The notes: a model not told the origin generated them from the letters alone. DNA of 64,000 bases from JAHEJB01 sp041748175 (GCA_041748175.1 JBGTDU010000142.1:17525-81524), one strand, 5' to 3'. Positions 17,865-26,706 are shown, numbered from the stretch's first letter. Numbers and translations: made by a program.

Positions 17865-18833
17865 GTGCGTCCCTCTTTCGGTGCATACGTCCTCTCGCGG
17901 ATCGGGAGATCCGCGGTCCCAGGGATTTCGAAAACCGACATCCGATCGTCCGCCTCCGGTTCGAGTGCCGTTCTCCGGTGCGCACGTCCTCTCGCGGATC
18001 GGGAGCACTGCGGTACCAGGGATTTCAATATCGTAATCCAGAGATCCCCAAAGCCGATATTCGCATCCCCAAATTCGAAACCCACCGTCTCACATCCAAT
18101 ATCCGACATCCAAAATCCGAAATCCGCAATCCCAAATCCGCAATCCAAACACGCGCTCATCGTCTTCGCCAAGTCCCCAATTCCCGGGCAGGTGAAGTCA
18201 AGGCTGTCGCCTCCGCTTTCCCAAGAGGAGGCTGCCGAACTCTACGCGGCCTTTCTGCGTGACGCCATTGATGACTACAGTGCTACGGATGCGTTCGGAC
18301 TGGATGAAGCCGTCGCCATTCGGCTCTATTGGTCCGGCGCAGATACCTTACGAGACGGGCTTGTGCCTGCGGTGATCTCGTGCCACGAGCAAAAGGGAGC
18401 CGGACTCGGTTCGCGGATGCTCCGCGCGTTCGTAGAGACGTTTGCCGCGCGCCACGAACGAATCGTAATTATCGGGACCGACCATCCTACGCTGCCAGTA
18501 TCCTTCGTTGGCGAGGCCTTTCGTGCGCTCGCCCAGCCTTTCGCGGTAGTCATCGGCCCGAGTACGGACGGCGGGTTCTATTTGTTGGGCCTCAACGAAT
18601 TGTATCCATCGCTTTTTGACATGGACTACAGCCACGCGCGCGTTTTCGAGAACACACTCGAGCGTGCGACAGAGGAAGGAGCGCATCCTGTGATCCTGCC
18701 CGAATGGTACGATGTGGACAACAGGCAGAGTCTTCAGCGGCTCGTCGTTGAATATCGTAATGGCGGGCCGATACCACCACGAACGGAGTCGGCACTGAAA
18801 GCCCTTTTGGAGGCCCACCCGAACTGGTTTTAG
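17865..18833 (+). CDS. TIGR04282-type (DUF2064) glycosyltransferase family protein
   Basis: The conserved protein begins at about 18147 (KHALIVFAKSPIPGQVKSRL). It continues through the family's GTDHPTLP and GPSTDGGFYLLGL motifs to 18833, about 228 aa: a nucleotide-diphospho-sugar transferase fold of the rSAM/selenodomain-associated transferase 1 family. The only standard in-frame start codon upstream is GTG 17865. The 95 codons between it and the conserved core are pure intergenic repeats (units at 17897 and 17994, then ATCCGAAATCCC words). So translation either begins at an ATC/ATT near the core, or reads through the repeats, or the native start has been lost by repeat invasion. Substrate unknown. 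Confidence 0.75.
   Translation: MRPSFGAYVLSRIGRSAVPGISKTDIRSSASGSSAVLRCARPLADREHCGTRDFNIVIQRSPKPIFASPNSKPTVSHPISDIQNPKSAIPNPQSKHALIVFAKSPIPGQVKSRLSPPLSQEEAAELYAAFLRDAIDDYSATDAFGLDEAVAIRLYWSGADTLRDGLVPAVISCHEQKGAGLGSRMLRAFVETFAARHERIVIIGTDHPTLPVSFVGEAFRALAQPFAVVIGPSTDGGFYLLGLNELYPSLFDMDYSHARVFENTLERATEEGAHPVILPEWYDVDNRQSLQRLVVEYRNGGPIPPRTESALKALLEAHPNWF
17897..18022. repeat. two GATCGGGAGATC-type repeat units
   Basis: Units at 17897-17925 (GCGGATCGGGAGATCCGC plus GGTCCCAGGGA) and 17994-18022 share the core seen three times at 6489-6760. Both are preceded by GGTGC(A/G)(T/C)ACGTCCTCTC. Confidence 0.8.
18050..18149. repeat. word-like ATCCGAAATCCC repeat
   Basis: Short degenerate words (ATATCCGACATCC, AAATCCGAAATCC, GCAATCCCAAATCC) run directly into the first codons of the transferase gene. 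The same text occurs at 24248-24352, and inverted at 29685-29725 and 48655-48705. Confidence 0.8.
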
Positions 18834-18875
18834 TTTCCGGCCCTTTTTTGCGTCCAAACGCATCCCCGTGATTTC

Positions 18876-19976
18876 ATGTCCCCTGACCAAGTAACGACAA
18901 CCGGTGCTAGCCGCCCGGGCTCTTCTCTGGCTACCGGCGGCGGCGCGTTGACGACCCTCGAGCAGTTCATCATCGAGCGTCAGGGCGACATTCCCGGATC
19001 TACCGGACAATTCTCCCGTCTGGTGCGGGACATCTCACTGGCGGCCAAAATCGTCGATCGCGATGTTCGAAAGGCTGGATTGGTTGACATTTTCGGCGAT
19101 TCCGGCGAGATCAACATACAGGGCGAAATCCAGAAGAAGCTGGACGTGCTTGCGCACGACGAGTTCGTTCGGGCGCTCCGCCGTGGGGGCGAGGTTTGTC
19201 TCATTGGCTCCGAAGAACACGACGAGGCCATCCCACTGAAGATTGAAAATTGCCAGGGCAAGTACATCGTTCTCTTCGATCCGCTCGATGGTTCATCCAA
19301 TGTGGATGTAAACGTGTCCATCGGCACCATTTTCTCCATCTACAAGGTGCCGCACGACCACATCGGTGACGTCTCGGTTGCCGATGCGCTTCAGCCCGGT
19401 CGCAATCAGGTGGCGGCCGGTTACGTTGTGTATGGCTCTTCGACGATGCTTGTTTACACGACGGGCAACGGTGTAAATGGCTTCACGCTCGATCCGTCCA
19501 TTGGCGAGTTTCTGCTCTCGCATCCGACCATCCGTACGCCCGAGTACGGGAAGATGTATTCAATCAACGAGGGCAACTACAACTCGTGGGATGAGGGCCT
19601 GAAGCGATATATCAAGTGGATGCAGGTTGAGGATTCGAACTCGACGCCGCCTAGGCCCTATACCACGCGGTACATCGGCTCGTTCGTCGCCGATTTCCAC
19701 CGTAACCTGCTCAAAGGCGGGATCTACATTTATCCCTCCAACACACGAAACCCGAATGGCAAGCTCCGCTTGATGTACGAAGCCAACCCAATGGCTTTCA
19801 TTGTTGAACAGGCGGGCGGCTGTGCCTCAACCGGGATGGGCCGAATTCTGGACGTGGAACCGACCGCACTTCATCAACGAACCCCGATCTACATCGGCAG
19901 TGCCAGCATGGTGACAATGGTCGATTCGTTTTTGAAGGATGAGCAGGCTGGCGCAAAGAAGAATGGCGTAGGATAG
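18876..19976 (+). CDS. fbp: fructose-1,6-bisphosphatase class I
   Basis: 366-aa cytosolic gluconeogenic phosphatase converting fructose-1,6-bisphosphate to fructose-6-phosphate. The Mg-binding and active-site block FDPLDGSSN is at residues 134-142. GSEEHDE lies at about 111-117, and the C-terminal KLRLMYEANPMAFIVEQAGG, with the substrate-binding residues of the family, near 290-310. An N-terminal Ser/Gly-rich extension of about 25 residues precedes TTLEQFI. ATG 18876 follows the transferase by 42 bases, so co-transcription is possible. Confidence 0.96.
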   Translation: MSPDQVTTTGASRPGSSLATGGGALTTLEQFIIERQGDIPGSTGQFSRLVRDISLAAKIVDRDVRKAGLVDIFGDSGEINIQGEIQKKLDVLAHDEFVRALRRGGEVCLIGSEEHDEAIPLKIENCQGKYIVLFDPLDGSSNVDVNVSIGTIFSIYKVPHDHIGDVSVADALQPGRNQVAAGYVVYGSSTMLVYTTGNGVNGFTLDPSIGEFLLSHPTIRTPEYGKMYSINEGNYNSWDEGLKRYIKWMQVEDSNSTPPRPYTTRYIGSFVADFHRNLLKGGIYIYPSNTRNPNGKLRLMYEANPMAFIVEQAGGCASTGMGRILDVEPTALHQRTPIYIGSASMVTMVDSFLKDEQAGAKKNGVG

Positions 19977-20115
19977 GCAGGCCGCCAGGTCTTTTGCGAG
20001 ACGTGAACGCAATCGGATAGGCATGTCCGAAGGAGGCATGGGGTTCTGCATTTGGCCGGAATGGTGGCCCCGGAATCCATACCTTTTGTTCATCCCAAGG
20101 CATTTCCCCAATCCC

Positions 20116-22647
20116 ATGCGCAGGCAAATTTTTCTCGCGAGCGGCCTCCTGCTTGTCGGGGCCTCAGTTTTCGCTCTCTTCAATGCCTCGAGAGGCGTAC
20201 CCGAGGCCGGGGAGGAGCCCGGAGCGATGGAGCCCACGGACTGGTTTTACCTTCAACGGGCGTTTCCTCAAGGCGAGATTAACTACGCGGCCGTCCACGA
20301 GGCTCATCAGCAAGCCTCGGCGATGCGGATGGCCGCGGAAGCGAGAGGCGGTGCGTCGTGGACGTTTGCAGGTCCGACCAATATTGGCGGCCGGGTTACA
20401 TCCATCGCAGCAGAAAGCTTCACGACCTTTTATGTTGGAACGGGTTCGGGCGGCGTATTCAAGTCGACGGATGGCGGGGCCTCCTTCACCCCGCTCGGCG
20501 ACGACGTGCTGAGCCTCTCCATCGGCGACATTGTCCTCGATCCGAGCGACGACCAAACGGTGTACATCGGCACGGGCGAGGCGAACGGCGGCGGTGGCTC
20601 GCTGACTTATGGTGGGCAAGGGCTTTTTCGATCCACGAACGCTGGGGCATCCTGGACCTCGCTTGGCCTGGAAGACACGGGCACGATCGGGCGGGTGATC
20701 GTCCATCCCACAAGCCCCGGCACCATTTGGGTGGCGGCGGCAGGCAAGCTCTTCGCCAACGACGAACACCGCGGCGTCTACCGCACGACGAACGGAGGAA
20801 CGACGTGGACCAAGCCGCTCTTTGTCAACGATTCGACCGGCGTCATCGACCTCGCCGTGAATCCGAGGAGCCCGGATACCCTATACGCGGCGTCGTGGGA
20901 ACGGCGTCGACGCGCGAACGACCGGCACTACGGCGGCCCCGGCTCGGGCGTGCATCGGTCCATTGATGGCGGCGCAACATGGACGCGGCTGACCGGGGGG
21001 CTTCCTACCGATGGTGATGTGGGCCGAATCGGACTAGCAGTCGCGAGTTCGCGGCCCAATGTGGTGTATGCGATTTACACGGACACCATCGGCAATACGC
21101 GCACCGTGTACCGGTCCATCAACGGGGGCGATAGCTGGACCTCGGTAGGAGCGCCTTCGGGGGTTTCGTATGGGTGGTGGTTTGGGCAGCTCCGCGTAGA
21201 TCCGACGGATGAGGATGTGCTGTTTGCTCCGTGGCTCAATCTTTATAGATCGACCAACGGAGGCGCGAGCTGGTCGTTCGCCTCCAGCGGGATGCACGTC
21301 GATCACCACGCGCTGTGGATCGACCCGGAAAACCCGAGCCAACTCATCGCGGGCAACGATGGCGGCCTCTACCGCTCGACCAATGCGGGATCGAGCTGGA
21401 CGAAGGCATCGGGCGGATTCCCCGTCACACAGTATTACACCGTGGAAATTGACGACGCCGTTCCGTCGCGCCTCTATGGCGGCACGCAAGACAACGGAAC
21501 GAATCGGACGCTGACCGGTGCCGACAACGACTGGCACAGCATCTACGGCGGCGACGGATTTTACGTACTGGTCGATCCGACGGATAACAACTTCGTGTAT
21601 GCGGAAAGCCAGTACGGGAATCTCGGACGTTCGACCAATGGCGGATCGTCTTTCTCCGGCGCAACGAGTGGCATTTCCGGCCGGACAAACTGGAACACGC
21701 CGGTAGAATTTGACCCGCAGGATCCAACGGTTCTCTACTACGGCTCCGACAAAGTTTTTCGCTCGACGAACCGCGCCGTGAACTGGAGCGCCATCTCGCC
21801 TGACCTCACCGACGGACCGGGAAACGGAAACCTCGTGTTCGGAACTATCACGACCATCGGCGTTGCGCCAAGCGACCCCAATACAATCTGGGTGGGCACA
21901 GATGATGGCCATGTCGCGGTGACTGAAAACCTGGGCTCGTCGTGGAGCGACGTGAGCGCGGGCTTGAGTGGTCGTTGGGTCACGCGCGTCATGCCTCACC
22001 CCGACGAGCCGCGGACGGCGTTCGCCACCGTCTCCGGTTATCGCTGGGATGAACCCGGGGCAAATGTTTACTACACAAACGACGGCGGACAAACCTGGAC
22101 TCCGCGCTCCTCCGGGTTACCTGAAGCTCCAGTCAATGACATCCTTTTCGACCCGCTCGACTCGGACCGCCTCTATCTCGCCTCGGACGTCGGCGTCTTT
22201 TATTCCGATGATGCCGGAACGAACTGGAACGTCGTCGGGATCGACCTCCCCGCTGCTCCCGTCCTTGATATCGACCTTCATCCAGCCACACGAACCCTGG
22301 TCGCAGCTACGTATGGCCGCTCGATGTACCGCTTCGATTTGTCTGTTTTGCCAACGGCGGGCGAGGAGATTGTTGGACTTCAAACGGGGTCGTCACTCAG
22401 CATCTACCCAAATCCTGTCCGCTCCACGGCAACTATTCGCTACGCGCTGGCGCGCCCTTCCGACATCGTTCTGGAGGTGTTCGACAGCCGGGGCCGCCGG
22501 GTCGATGTGCTGGAGCGCGGGATGCGCTTGATGGGCGTGCATACCGTTCCGTGGCGTTTGTCCTCTCGACTGGCGGCCGGCACCTATCTGGTGCGCCTTC
22601 TGGCCGATCAGAAAGAGACCACGGTTTCCGTGACCGTTCTAAGGTGA
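20116..22647 (+). CDS. large beta-propeller (sortilin/BNR-like) secreted protein with type IX secretion C-terminal domain
   Basis: 843-aa exported protein. A signal peptide or anchor follows MRRQIFLASGLLLVGASVFAL. The body is made of many repeats of the pattern STDGGASFTPL, STNAGASWTSLG, SINGGDSWTS and TNDGGQTWTP. This S-T-(N/D)-G-G-x-(S/T)-W signature of VPS10/BNR-type blades spans about residues 90-750. The last 80 residues (LSIYPNPVRSTATIRYAL...GTYLVRLLADQ) form a typical type IX secretion (Por) C-terminal signal. The protein is therefore probably passed through the outer membrane and attached to the surface. It may be a carbohydrate-active or adhesive protein. ATG 20116 was chosen because the extension to 20023 precedes a good signal peptide. 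Confidence 0.9.
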   Translation: MRRQIFLASGLLLVGASVFALFNASRGVPEAGEEPGAMEPTDWFYLQRAFPQGEINYAAVHEAHQQASAMRMAAEARGGASWTFAGPTNIGGRVTSIAAESFTTFYVGTGSGGVFKSTDGGASFTPLGDDVLSLSIGDIVLDPSDDQTVYIGTGEANGGGGSLTYGGQGLFRSTNAGASWTSLGLEDTGTIGRVIVHPTSPGTIWVAAAGKLFANDEHRGVYRTTNGGTTWTKPLFVNDSTGVIDLAVNPRSPDTLYAASWERRRRANDRHYGGPGSGVHRSIDGGATWTRLTGGLPTDGDVGRIGLAVASSRPNVVYAIYTDTIGNTRTVYRSINGGDSWTSVGAPSGVSYGWWFGQLRVDPTDEDVLFAPWLNLYRSTNGGASWSFASSGMHVDHHALWIDPENPSQLIAGNDGGLYRSTNAGSSWTKASGGFPVTQYYTVEIDDAVPSRLYGGTQDNGTNRTLTGADNDWHSIYGGDGFYVLVDPTDNNFVYAESQYGNLGRSTNGGSSFSGATSGISGRTNWNTPVEFDPQDPTVLYYGSDKVFRSTNRAVNWSAISPDLTDGPGNGNLVFGTITTIGVAPSDPNTIWVGTDDGHVAVTENLGSSWSDVSAGLSGRWVTRVMPHPDEPRTAFATVSGYRWDEPGANVYYTNDGGQTWTPRSSGLPEAPVNDILFDPLDSDRLYLASDVGVFYSDDAGTNWNVVGIDLPAAPVLDIDLHPATRTLVAATYGRSMYRFDLSVLPTAGEEIVGLQTGSSLSIYPNPVRSTATIRYALARPSDIVLEVFDSRGRRVDVLERGMRLMGVHTVPWRLSSRLAAGTYLVRLLADQKETTVSVTVLR

Positions 22648-22682
22648 TGTGATTTTGTGCGTGGCCCGAGGCTTGGGCAGAC

Positions 22683-22712
22683 AAAAAGGGCGGCCTTGTT
22701 GAGACCGCCCCA
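22683..22712 (-). terminator. Rho-independent terminator between convergent genes
   Basis: Stem GGGCGG (22688-22693) pairs with CCGCCC (22705-22710). On the minus strand it is followed by a T-run (AAAAA on the plus strand at 22683-22687). It therefore serves the barrel gene and may act in both directions. Confidence 0.8.
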
Positions 22713-22735
22713 CTTTGTCGCTCCGTTGAGTCTGT

Positions 22736-23209
22736 CTAGAAGCGATAGCCCACTGCAAACCGTCCGTCGCTGACATCACCAAGGCCGAGCGTGAACTCGC
22801 CGAACAGCTTCCCGAGGATTGCGCCGATACCCAGCCCTGCACCAATTTCTGTGTTGGAGACGGACGGATCAGGGGTGCTGTTGGTAACGCGCTCCACAAT
22901 GACGCCGGCCTTCGCATACGGAGATACCGGAAGCGTTGGGGCAGCGATCCGCACCACGGCATCACCGTTGAACCGGATCAGACTAAAGTTGTCACCGATA
23001 AAAGTTGTTTCGGCAGAAGCGCGCGCTTTGACTGCAACCGGGAGTAGGCTTGGCGTCACTGGCACCTCGACTCCGAGCCCGATGAGAGGGCCGTCGCCCC
23101 CATTTTGTCCGAGGTCGTAGCCGACATACGGGAAGAAACTGAACTGTGCGCTGGCAGCGGGTGCGAGACCGAGGACAATCGCGAATAGCAGAAGGATTGA
23201 AGTACGCAT
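22736..23209 (-). CDS. small outer-membrane beta-barrel protein
   Basis: 157-aa protein with a clear signal peptide (MRTSILLLFAIVLGLAPAASAQ). The rest consists of alternating-hydrophobicity strands rich in glycine, and the chain ends YRF with the terminal aromatic residue typical of outer-membrane barrels. It is about the size of an eight-strand OmpX/OmpW-like or PF13505-type barrel. No specific ligand motif was seen. It is divergent from the enoyl-CoA hydratase gene and has its own terminator. Confidence 0.8.
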   Translation of the reverse strand: MRTSILLLFAIVLGLAPAASAQFSFFPYVGYDLGQNGGDGPLIGLGVEVPVTPSLLPVAVKARASAETTFIGDNFSLIRFNGDAVVRIAAPTLPVSPYAKAGVIVERVTNSTPDPSVSNTEIGAGLGIGAILGKLFGEFTLGLGDVSDGRFAVGYRF

Positions 23210-23363
23210 GGCGGTATAGCAGGTAGATGTGGGGGACGGAACGCCACGCGAAAGCGATGGCTCGGCTAAGATACTGGTTGAAAAGCCATTCTTTGCGGTA
23301 TCGCGTGAATGCCTGCCGAGGGCGATCTTACGCGCAGAGAGCCACCTCCAGACTATCAGACGC

Positions 23364-24149
23364 GTGCTTCTTACTCATCAACTCGGACCCGTTCTCACGC
23401 TCACCCTCAATCGCCCCGAGAAGAGGAACGCGCTCAACGCCGGTCTCGTCGCAATGCTCACGGACGCGCTGGATGGGGCTGCGCGCAAGGAATCGATCCG
23501 CGCGATTATCCTGACGGGAGAGGGCCCGGTATTTTCGGCGGGTGCCGATCTGGAATCCCTTCAGGCGCTCCAAACTGCAACGGAAGAAGAGAACCTCGCG
23601 GACTCCGGTCGCCTAGCCGAACTTTTTGAGGTGATCTCACGGCACCCCAAGCCGGTTATAGCCAAAGTCAATGGTCACGCGATCGCCGGGGGGTGCGGCC
23701 TGGCCGCCGTGTGCGATTTCTCGATCGCCGTGGAGGGGGCGAAGCTCGGATTCACGGAAACGCGGATTGGATTCGTACCCGCCATTGTTGCCGTGTTCGT
23801 CTTGCGGAAGCTGGGCGAGGCCGCTGCCCGCGATCTGCTTCTGCGCGGCCATCTCATCACGGCCTCGGAAGCTGCGCGGATTGGCCTCGTCACCCGCACG
23901 GTTCCAGCCGATGAGCTCGACGCCGCCGCCGATGAGCTCGCCGATGAACTTTCTCGCGAAACGAGTGGAAGCGCCGTAGCGCTCACGAAAGAGCTGCTGG
24001 CTGAACTTCCGGGAATGAGCCTGCGAGACGCGCTGGATTATGCCGCGAGGCTCAACGCGCGCGCGCGCGCAACCGACGATTGCAAAGCTGGAATCGCGGC
24101 GTTTCTGAACAAGACCGAGCCGCCCTGGAAAGGGAAAAGGGAGAAGTGA
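23364..24149 (+). CDS. enoyl-CoA hydratase/isomerase family protein
   Basis: 261-aa crotonase-fold protein, probably hydrating 2-enoyl-CoA in fatty-acid or amino-acid catabolism. LTLNRPEKRNAL, the oxyanion-hole segment FSAGADL, and KVNGHAIAGGCGLAAVCDFSIA are as in the family. The later catalytic glutamate region reads TETRIGFVPAIVAVFVLRKLGE. GTG 23364 (VLLTHQLGPVLTLTLN) was chosen because conserved sequence starts there; the frame runs open to 23229 without similarity. The last residues (KGKREK) are encoded by a purine-rich repeat (24125 onward), so the original C-terminus may have been replaced. Confidence 0.9.
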   Translation: MLLTHQLGPVLTLTLNRPEKRNALNAGLVAMLTDALDGAARKESIRAIILTGEGPVFSAGADLESLQALQTATEEENLADSGRLAELFEVISRHPKPVIAKVNGHAIAGGCGLAAVCDFSIAVEGAKLGFTETRIGFVPAIVAVFVLRKLGEAAARDLLLRGHLITASEAARIGLVTRTVPADELDAAADELADELSRETSGSAVALTKELLAELPGMSLRDALDYAARLNARARATDDCKAGIAAFLNKTEPPWKGKREK

Positions 24150-24400
24150 AAAGGGTGAAGGGTGAAGGGACCTGGATTGCGGAAAGAGGAGGAGGAAAGG
24201 GAGCAGGGGGAGGGGGAAACGGAATGCGCCCGGGAGGGCTCGGACTCTTTATCGCAGAACCCAAATCCCAAATCCCGTACCCACCATCCGATATCCGCTA
24301 TCCCAAATCCGATATCCGCTATCCCAAATCCCGATATCCACCGACCACTATCCCCGACCACTTTCCAACCTCCCGAATCCCCGTACCTTCCAATCCTTCC
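24125..24400. repeat. word-like repeat block: purine-rich AAAGGGAGAAGTG part and ATCCGATATCCC part
   Basis: The first part (24125-24225) is purine-only text such as GGGAAAAGGGAGAAGTG and GGGTGAAGGGTGAAGGG. The second (24248-24352) repeats CCGATATCCGCTATCCCAAAT with small changes. A pyrimidine-rich CCTTCCAATCCTTCC stretch follows up to the purM start. The block begins inside the end of the hydratase gene and fills the gap to purM. Confidence 0.8.
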
Positions 24401-24412
24401 AACCACTTCTCG

Positions 24413-25417
24413 ATGCCCACCACCTACCTCGACGCTGGCGTAGACATTGACGCGGGTGAGGAAACTGTCCGCCGGATAAAAAGCGTCGTTCGGGAGACGT
24501 TCACACCGGGCGTCCTCACGGATATCGGGTCGTTTGGTGGGCTCTTCGCGCTTGACACATCGGCCTACCGTGAGCCCGTTCTCGTTTCGTCGATGGACGG
24601 CGTTGGAACGAAACTGAAGGTGGCAGTGCGCATGGGTCGGCACGATACCATCGGGGAGGATCTTGTCAATCATTGTGTGAACGATATAGCCGTTTGCGGC
24701 GCCCGGCCCCTGTTTTTCCTGGATTATTACGCGACGAGTAGCCTCAAGCCCGAGATCGCCGAGCAGGTCATTCGAGGTTTCGCGCGAGGCTGCAAGGCCA
24801 ACGGCTGCGCGCTTATCGGTGGCGAGACGGCTGAGATGCCCGACCTCTACCGCCCGGGCGATTACGACCTCGCCGGATGCATCGTTGGCGCCGTTGAGAA
24901 GCGTGATCTTTTGACGGGCGACACTATCCGAGAAGGCGACCTGCTACTAGGCCTTCCTTCCACCGGCCTCCACACGAACGGCTACTCGCTGGCTCGTAAG
25001 GTGCTTTTCGGGCGCTATGTGGCGGCGGACAAGCCCGAAGAGCTGGGTGGCGAATCCGTCGGCGATGCTCTTCTTCAGGTCCATCGCTCCTATCTCGATC
25101 CCATTCAGGCGCTGATGGCGGGCCGCGATGCCAGCGGATTCGCCCATATCACCGGCGGCGGACTGGAAGGCAACACCCGCCGCATCATGCCCGATGGGCT
25201 TCGTGCAGAGTTCGACTGGGACTCCTGGGGACGACCCGCCATTTTCAAACTCATCCAGGACGTAGGTGAGGTACCCGAGGACGATATGCGTCGCACATTC
25301 AATTTGGGGATTGGATTGGTCGTGGTTGTGTCGGAGGAGAATCGGGCGAGGGTGCTAACCGTGCTCGGCGCGCTTGGAACGCCGGCATTTCAAATCGGCC
25401 ACGTTCGAGCAGGCTAG
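24413..25417 (+). CDS. purM: phosphoribosylformylglycinamidine cyclo-ligase
   Basis: 334-aa AIR synthetase of purine synthesis. It begins MPTTYLDAGVDIDAG, then has SSMDGVGTKLKVAVRMGRHDTIGEDLVNHCVNDI (ATP- and substrate-binding), GGETAEMPDLY and GLPSTGLHTNGYSLAR, all characteristic. The C-terminal FNLGIGLVVVV is present. ATG 24413 is the first codon after a repeat block; the open frame upstream (to 24080) is repeat translation. The stop TAG is the left CTAG of an inverted-repeat element (25414-25605), so the gene end and element edge coincide. Confidence 0.95.
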   Translation: MPTTYLDAGVDIDAGEETVRRIKSVVRETFTPGVLTDIGSFGGLFALDTSAYREPVLVSSMDGVGTKLKVAVRMGRHDTIGEDLVNHCVNDIAVCGARPLFFLDYYATSSLKPEIAEQVIRGFARGCKANGCALIGGETAEMPDLYRPGDYDLAGCIVGAVEKRDLLTGDTIREGDLLLGLPSTGLHTNGYSLARKVLFGRYVAADKPEELGGESVGDALLQVHRSYLDPIQALMAGRDASGFAHITGGGLEGNTRRIMPDGLRAEFDWDSWGRPAIFKLIQDVGEVPEDDMRRTFNLGIGLVVVVSEENRARVLTVLGALGTPAFQIGHVRAG

Positions 25418-25605
25418 CAGGCAGTTGATTTATCGCCCAGCTTCTCATAACGAGCGGAGGCCCACTGGACCGAAGTTGATAGCCTGCCCTGAGCGTAGAC
25501 GAAGGGGATCTGCATTGACGAGTCTCGAAGCTCGTTTGCAGGTAGATCCCTCGGCAAGCCCGGGTTGACTTTTTGGACGAAATGAGTAGTTCAACAGCCT
25601 GCTAG
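25414..25605. repeat. inverted-repeat element, family A, copy 1 (GCAGGCTGTTGA ends)
   Basis: Both edges are CTAG. Left inside CAGGCAGTTGATTTA; right inside TAGTTCAACAGCCTG. These are reverse complements with about two mismatches over 17 bases. No open frame is worth calling. The interior holds a diverged TGAGCG...GAAGGGGATC / AGATCCCTCGG inverted repeat related to that at 4007-4153. The left CTAG contains the purM stop codon. Confidence 0.85.
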
Positions 25606-25641
25606 GCGGTTCAAGCAGCCCGAGTCGCCGTAGTTTGGCGC

Positions 25642-26706
25642 ATGGACGGCCCGGTATCATCGCCAAACGGTCAACGACCCATCCCGCGCATCGCCATGCT
25701 TGGCGCTGGAAGCTGGGGGACTGCGCTCGCCTTCAGTCTCGCGGCGCACGGAGGCCACGAAGTTAGCCTGTGGGCCCGGCGCGAAGAGCAAGCGCACGAA
25801 ATCCAGACCACCCGGCGCAACGACAGGTACTTGCGGAATGTCTCGATTCCCCAAAACGTCCACGTAACAAGCGACATCGCCGAGGCTGTTCGGGACGCCT
25901 GGCTCTGGGTGGTCGCGGTGCCGAGCCAATTCGTTCGAAACGTCGCCGGGCAATTGGCTACCCAGGCCTGCGATCGGGTCACCGTCGTTTCGGTGGCTAA
26001 AGGCATCGAGAACGACACACTGATGACGACGACCGAGGTGCTCCACGATGTGCTGCCCACGCAGGATCGAGGCCAGATTGGTGTCCTCTACGGACCCAGC
26101 CACGCCGAGGAAGTTGCCGACGCCAAGCCAACGTCCGTCGTCGTCGCCTTCCCCGATCCCGCTGCTGCGCGGCGCGTCCAGGACGCATTCCTTACGCGCG
26201 TCCTCCGGGTCTACGTTAATACGGATCTGCGGGGTGTCGAGATCGCTGGATCCGTCAAAAACGTGATGGCGCTGGCGGCCGGAATCGGCGACGGGATGGG
26301 TCTCGGCGACAACGCCAAAGCCGGGCTCGTTACCCGCGGCCTGGCCGAAATCAAGCGCCTCGGGTGCGCCATGGGGGCCAACCCGGAAACGTTCTCGGGA
26401 CTGGCGGGCATGGGCGATCTGATCGTGACCTGTTTCTCCCAGCACAGCCGCAACCGCCGATTCGGTGAGATGATTGGGGAGGGGAGGAGCCCGGAAGAAG
26501 CCGAGGCAGCGATGACGATGGTGGTCGAAGGCGTCCGAACCACGACATCGGCGAAAGCGCTGTCGAAGAAATACGGCGTTGAGATGCCGATCACCGAGGC
26601 CGTATATGCGATCCTGTTCGAGGGCCTCGACGTTCACACTGCCGCACGGGAGCTCTTGGCCCGCGACCCCAGAGCGGAAGGCGAGAGCGTGTCCGCACGG
26701 GCGTAG
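25642..26706 (+). CDS. gpsA: glycerol-3-phosphate dehydrogenase [NAD(P)+]
   Basis: 354-aa cytosolic enzyme making sn-glycerol-3-phosphate for phospholipids, functionally linked to cdsA at 8386. N-terminal Rossmann motif MLGAGSWGTALA at about residues 19-30. YGPSHAEEVA and the catalytic lysine region GSVKNVMALAAGIGDGMGLGDNAKAG follow, then GLAGMGDLIVTCFSQHSRNRRFG. About 15 residues precede the usual start, so ATG 25642 is plausible; it lies 36 bases after an inverted-repeat element. Confidence 0.95.
   Translation: MDGPVSSPNGQRPIPRIAMLGAGSWGTALAFSLAAHGGHEVSLWARREEQAHEIQTTRRNDRYLRNVSIPQNVHVTSDIAEAVRDAWLWVVAVPSQFVRNVAGQLATQACDRVTVVSVAKGIENDTLMTTTEVLHDVLPTQDRGQIGVLYGPSHAEEVADAKPTSVVVAFPDPAAARRVQDAFLTRVLRVYVNTDLRGVEIAGSVKNVMALAAGIGDGMGLGDNAKAGLVTRGLAEIKRLGCAMGANPETFSGLAGMGDLIVTCFSQHSRNRRFGEMIGEGRSPEEAEAAMTMVVEGVRTTTSAKALSKKYGVEMPITEAVYAILFEGLDVHTAARELLARDPRAEGESVSARA

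Noticed and set aside
21034..22092. 352-aa minus-strand frame inside the large T9SS gene
   Set aside because: It is the antisense of repeated propeller blades; its composition follows the complementary repeats.
24055..24072. (GC)n tract in the enoyl-CoA hydratase gene
   Set aside because: It encodes an in-frame Ala/Arg segment and shows no frame break; probably chance in a GC-rich genome.
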